Shown piece after piece: positions 6,394 to 7,892 of a DNA stretch of 7,892 nucleotides (position 1 is its first letter; each line of letters opens with the position of its first letter). A program made the translations under genes and the position numbers. The notes beneath the pieces are model-generated. The model was given only the letters and a program-made list of their open reading frames with translations, was not told the origin of the DNA and did not search any database. Source of the DNA: Euryarchaeota archaeon Ods04 (GTDB lineage Archaea > Halobacteriota > Halobacteria > Halobacteriales > Halorutilaceae); NCBI GenBank assembly GCA_028751055.1, contig JAQZDD010000039.1, forward strand, positions 1-7,892. The letters run 5' to 3'.

Positions 6394-7128
6394 ATGTCGA
6401 AAAGGATAATCGCAGTTATGGTGATGTTGGTGGCGGTCGGTGTCGTTGTGGGTGTTGCGGCGGCACAGGGACCGCCGGGAGACGCAGGTCCGCCGGACAA
6501 CGTAACGACCGGTCCGCCCGGAGATGCCGGACCACCGGACAACGTGACAACCGGACCGCCCGATAACGTAACGACAGGTCCACCCGAGGGCGTCGCTGAG
6601 TTCTTGAGCACGTCGCCGCTCGGTCCCGGACAGGTAGACCCGAACAGCCTGTCGGGCAATATGCGTGTCGAGTCGGAGCACGCGGCTAACACGACGGTAG
6701 AACTGACGAACAACAACGAGACGGAGACCTCGCTCGACGTGACCGTGACGGGCAACGCGACGAACGTGACGTTCTACGTCCAGAAGCAGGCTGTCGAGGC
6801 GGCTCATGACATCGAGAACGTGACCGTTGCGGTCGACGGTGAGGGTGTCGACTTCGGAGTAGCCGACCACGCGGGCGGTAACTGGATAGGCTTCGAGGTC
6901 GACCACTTCTCGACACGGACGGTGACGATATCGTCGGAAGGCGCGGGTGCAGGTGACGGCGCGCCCGACGACCCGGCTGACGTGGTCGATGACTACGACG
7001 AGGACGGTAGCGGGGCAATCGACACATCCGAACTTCAGAACGGCATCTCGGCGTTCCTTGACGGTGATATAGGGACGGGAGAGCTTCAGGCTCTCGTGCG
7101 GAACTTCGCTTCGAACGCAGGCGCGTAG
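6394..7128 (+). CDS. Secreted surface glycoprotein with collagen-like repeats and EF-hand/dockerin-like end
   Basis: A 244-residue exported protein. The signal peptide (1-24) ends VAAA before Q25. The mature protein then opens with Pro/Gly repeats (26-61) built from GPPGDAGPPDNVTT. A probable beta-sandwich follows (about 88-180: STTVELTNN-like strands, SLDVTVTGNATNVTFYV, NVTVAVDGEG and an HFSTRTVTI end like other haloarchaeal surface domains). The C-terminus (198-240) has a canonical EF-hand loop at 202-213, with D202, D204, S206, G207, I209, D210 and E213. A shorter second motif follows (DGDIGTGELQALVRNF), giving the two-part look of a type I dockerin. There are eight N-x-S/T sequons: N36, N50, N58, N99, N108, N121, N124 and N142. 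It is probably an S-layer-associated or matrix protein; family not identified. Confidence 0.85.
   Translation: MSKRIIAVMVMLVAVGVVVGVAAAQGPPGDAGPPDNVTTGPPGDAGPPDNVTTGPPDNVTTGPPEGVAEFLSTSPLGPGQVDPNSLSGNMRVESEHAANTTVELTNNNETETSLDVTVTGNATNVTFYVQKQAVEAAHDIENVTVAVDGEGVDFGVADHAGGNWIGFEVDHFSTRTVTISSEGAGAGDGAPDDPADVVDDYDEDGSGAIDTSELQNGISAFLDGDIGTGELQALVRNFASNAGA
6469..6576 (+). repeat. In-frame tandem repeat: two 42-bp units plus a 24-bp partial unit
   Basis: The units encode GPPGDAGPPDNVTT, the same again, then GPPDNVTT, and GPPEG follows. At DNA level the copies differ mostly at third codon positions (for example GGA/GGT and GTA/GTG), so the peptide is kept while the DNA has drifted. This indicates selection on the protein repeat rather than very recent slippage. 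Each full unit offers three Gly-X-Y triplets and one N-V-T sequon. Confidence 0.85.
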
Positions 7129-7133
7129 AGTAG

Positions 7134-7154
7134 CTGAAACAGATTTCTTTTCAG
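7134..7154. terminator. Possible bidirectional terminator between convergent genes
   Basis: CTGAAA (7134-7139) and TTTCAG (7149-7154) form a 6-bp inverted repeat around a 9-nt loop. The T-rich run 7143-7151 (TTTCTTTT) could end transcription of the plus-strand gene. The repeat overlaps the DUF447 stop codon at 7151-7153. Archaeal termination depends mainly on T tracts, so the hairpin may be incidental. Confidence 0.35.
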
Positions 7155-7708
7155 ACGAGCTCTTCGACGAGTTCGACAGCCTCGCGCTCGCGCTTACCGC
7201 CGCATTTACGCGCGACATCGAGATGGTGCTCTACGAGTTCGCGTAACTCCGGCTTAAATTCGAGACGTGTCGCGTGCACCGTCGCCTCTATGACAGAAGC
7301 GAAGCCGCGGCTGTGTGTCGGCAGGACGCGTTCCTCGACGTGTCTTTCGCGTTCGGCGAGTCGCCAGCGTGTCACCTCGTCGCGTTCCTCCTCGTCAGGG
7401 ACGCGTTCTGCGTCACAACGCACCCAGCCGTCGGCGTCGCGGAGGCGTCCGTCCTTCACGAACCGTCGCTTGGTTTCGCCTAGCGCGGTTTCGACGTACA
7501 CAACAGGGTCGCGCGTGAAGTTGACGACCACCTCGTTCGTTGAACGGACGTTTTCGAGCGTCGTGCTCCCTTCCCAGAGACGGGCGTAGACGCCGTCGTC
7601 TATCTTGAGGACGCCCATCGGCGCGGCGTTCGGCACACCGTCCTCGTCGTGCGTCGTCGCAACCGTCTCCGTGATACGCGCGCCAAGGAGGTCTATCAGA
7701 CTCGCCAC
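7151..7708 (-). CDS. DUF447 family protein, FMN-binding split-barrel type
   Basis: A 185-residue protein of the archaeal DUF447 family, whose structures have the flavin-binding split-barrel fold; the reaction is unknown. Recognisable blocks are ITETVATTHDEDGVPNAAPMGV (12-33), then YARLWEGSTTLENVRSTNEVVVNFTRDPVVY (41-71) and RGFASVIEATVHATR (134-148). An alpha-helical tail follows (about 153-185). Start: GTG at 7708, because the conserved N-terminal strand begins just after it. The gene starts 13 nt inside the end of the CitG-like gene, so the two are probably translated together. In methylotrophic bacteria and methanogens I recall homologues lying next to a CitG-like gene in methanopterin-related clusters; the halophile function is unassigned. 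Confidence 0.85.
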   Translation of the reverse strand: MASLIDLLGARITETVATTHDEDGVPNAAPMGVLKIDDGVYARLWEGSTTLENVRSTNEVVVNFTRDPVVYVETALGETKRRFVKDGRLRDADGWVRCDAERVPDEEERDEVTRWRLAERERHVEERVLPTHSRGFASVIEATVHATRLEFKPELRELVEHHLDVARKCGGKREREAVELVEELV

Positions 7709-7892
7709 CCCCTGCGGAGCGCGACGTACACCGCACCCGCGACGATGTCGGCTGTCGTGCCGGGGTTGACGCCCTCCTCCGTCAGCCGTTCGTCGAGCTT
7801 TTCGGGCGGGAGTTCACGCGCCATACGTCTCACCTCGCGTGCTTTTTCGTCGCCGTACTTCTTAGCGACGAGGCTGTCTGGCTCCTCCCGCA
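7696..7892 (-). CDS. CitG-like triphosphoribosyl-dephospho-CoA synthase family protein, 5' end cut by the window
   Basis: Only the last 64 residues are visible. They carry the family's C-terminal signature: EEPDSLVAKKYGDEKAREV (2-20), a central helix MARELPPEKLDERL, then GVNPGTTADIVAGAVYVAL (40-58), and end GWRV. In bacteria with citrate lyase, CitG makes the precursor of its prosthetic group from ATP and dephospho-CoA. Archaeal homologues usually occur without citrate lyase, so that activity should not be assumed. The pairing with DUF447 suggests a different, possibly cofactor-related job. The TGA stop (7698-7696) lies within the first codons of DUF447. The catalytic N-terminal part is outside the window. 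Confidence 0.85.
   Translation of the reverse strand, partial: REEPDSLVAKKYGDEKAREVRRMARELPPEKLDERLTEEGVNPGTTADIVAGAVYVALRRGWRV

Noticed and set aside
6469..6576. Tandem repeats as a CRISPR-like array or mobile element
   Set aside because: The units are directly adjacent, in frame, encode a conserved peptide and vary at third codon positions, so they are a protein repeat.
6337..7218. Minus-strand frame of 293 codons opposite the surface glycoprotein
   Set aside because: Arg/His/Val-rich without motifs. The plus gene has a TATA box, Shine-Dalgarno sequence, signal peptide, repeats and EF-hand.

Overview
The window comes from an archaeon, most likely a halophilic euryarchaeon of the class Halobacteria or a close relative. 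It carries an archaeal information-processing operon (aIF2 gamma, PIN protein, Rpo7/RpoE1, Spt4, GTP-dependent dephospho-CoA kinase, ribosomal protein S24e). The proteins are strongly acidic, the promoters are archaeal (TATA boxes about 27-30 bp before the expected transcript start), and the surface proteins carry many N-glycosylation sequons. Isoleucine is often encoded by ATA (9 of 14 codons in the 3439-4596 gene), which is unlike typical Halobacteria and may point to a divergent lineage.

Layout. (1) Positions 1-3272, minus strand: a tightly packed operon read from right to left as aIF2 gamma, PIN-domain protein, rpoE1, spt4, GTP-dependent dephospho-CoA kinase, rps24e. Most junctions overlap by 1-4 nt or have a gap of 6 nt; only rps24e has a 43-nt leader. 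S24e runs off the left edge. (2) Positions 3273-3438: a divergent promoter region. (3) Positions 3439-7128: three cell-envelope genes of no firmly named family. They are a membrane protein with a cytoplasmic winged-helix domain (+), a secreted coiled-coil protein with a tail of about 325 Asp/Ser/Gly-rich residues (-, convergent with the first), and a secreted glycoprotein (+) with collagen-like Pro/Gly repeats, a probable beta domain and an EF-hand/dockerin-like C-terminus. (4) Positions 7151-7892, minus strand: the C-terminal part of a CitG-like (triphosphoribosyl-dephospho-CoA synthase family) gene that overlaps a DUF447 flavoprotein-like gene by 13 nt.

How they work together. The left operon joins translation initiation, transcription elongation, a ribosomal protein and the last step of CoA synthesis, a conserved archaeal grouping. 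The middle block looks like an accessory surface region. The membrane-tethered winged-helix protein could sense an envelope state and regulate its neighbours, but this is inferred from architecture and proximity only. The right-hand pair resembles the adjacent CitG-like/DUF447 genes found in methanopterin-related clusters of other organisms; its role in a halophile is open.

No RNA genes, CRISPR arrays, insertion sequences or attachment sites were seen.
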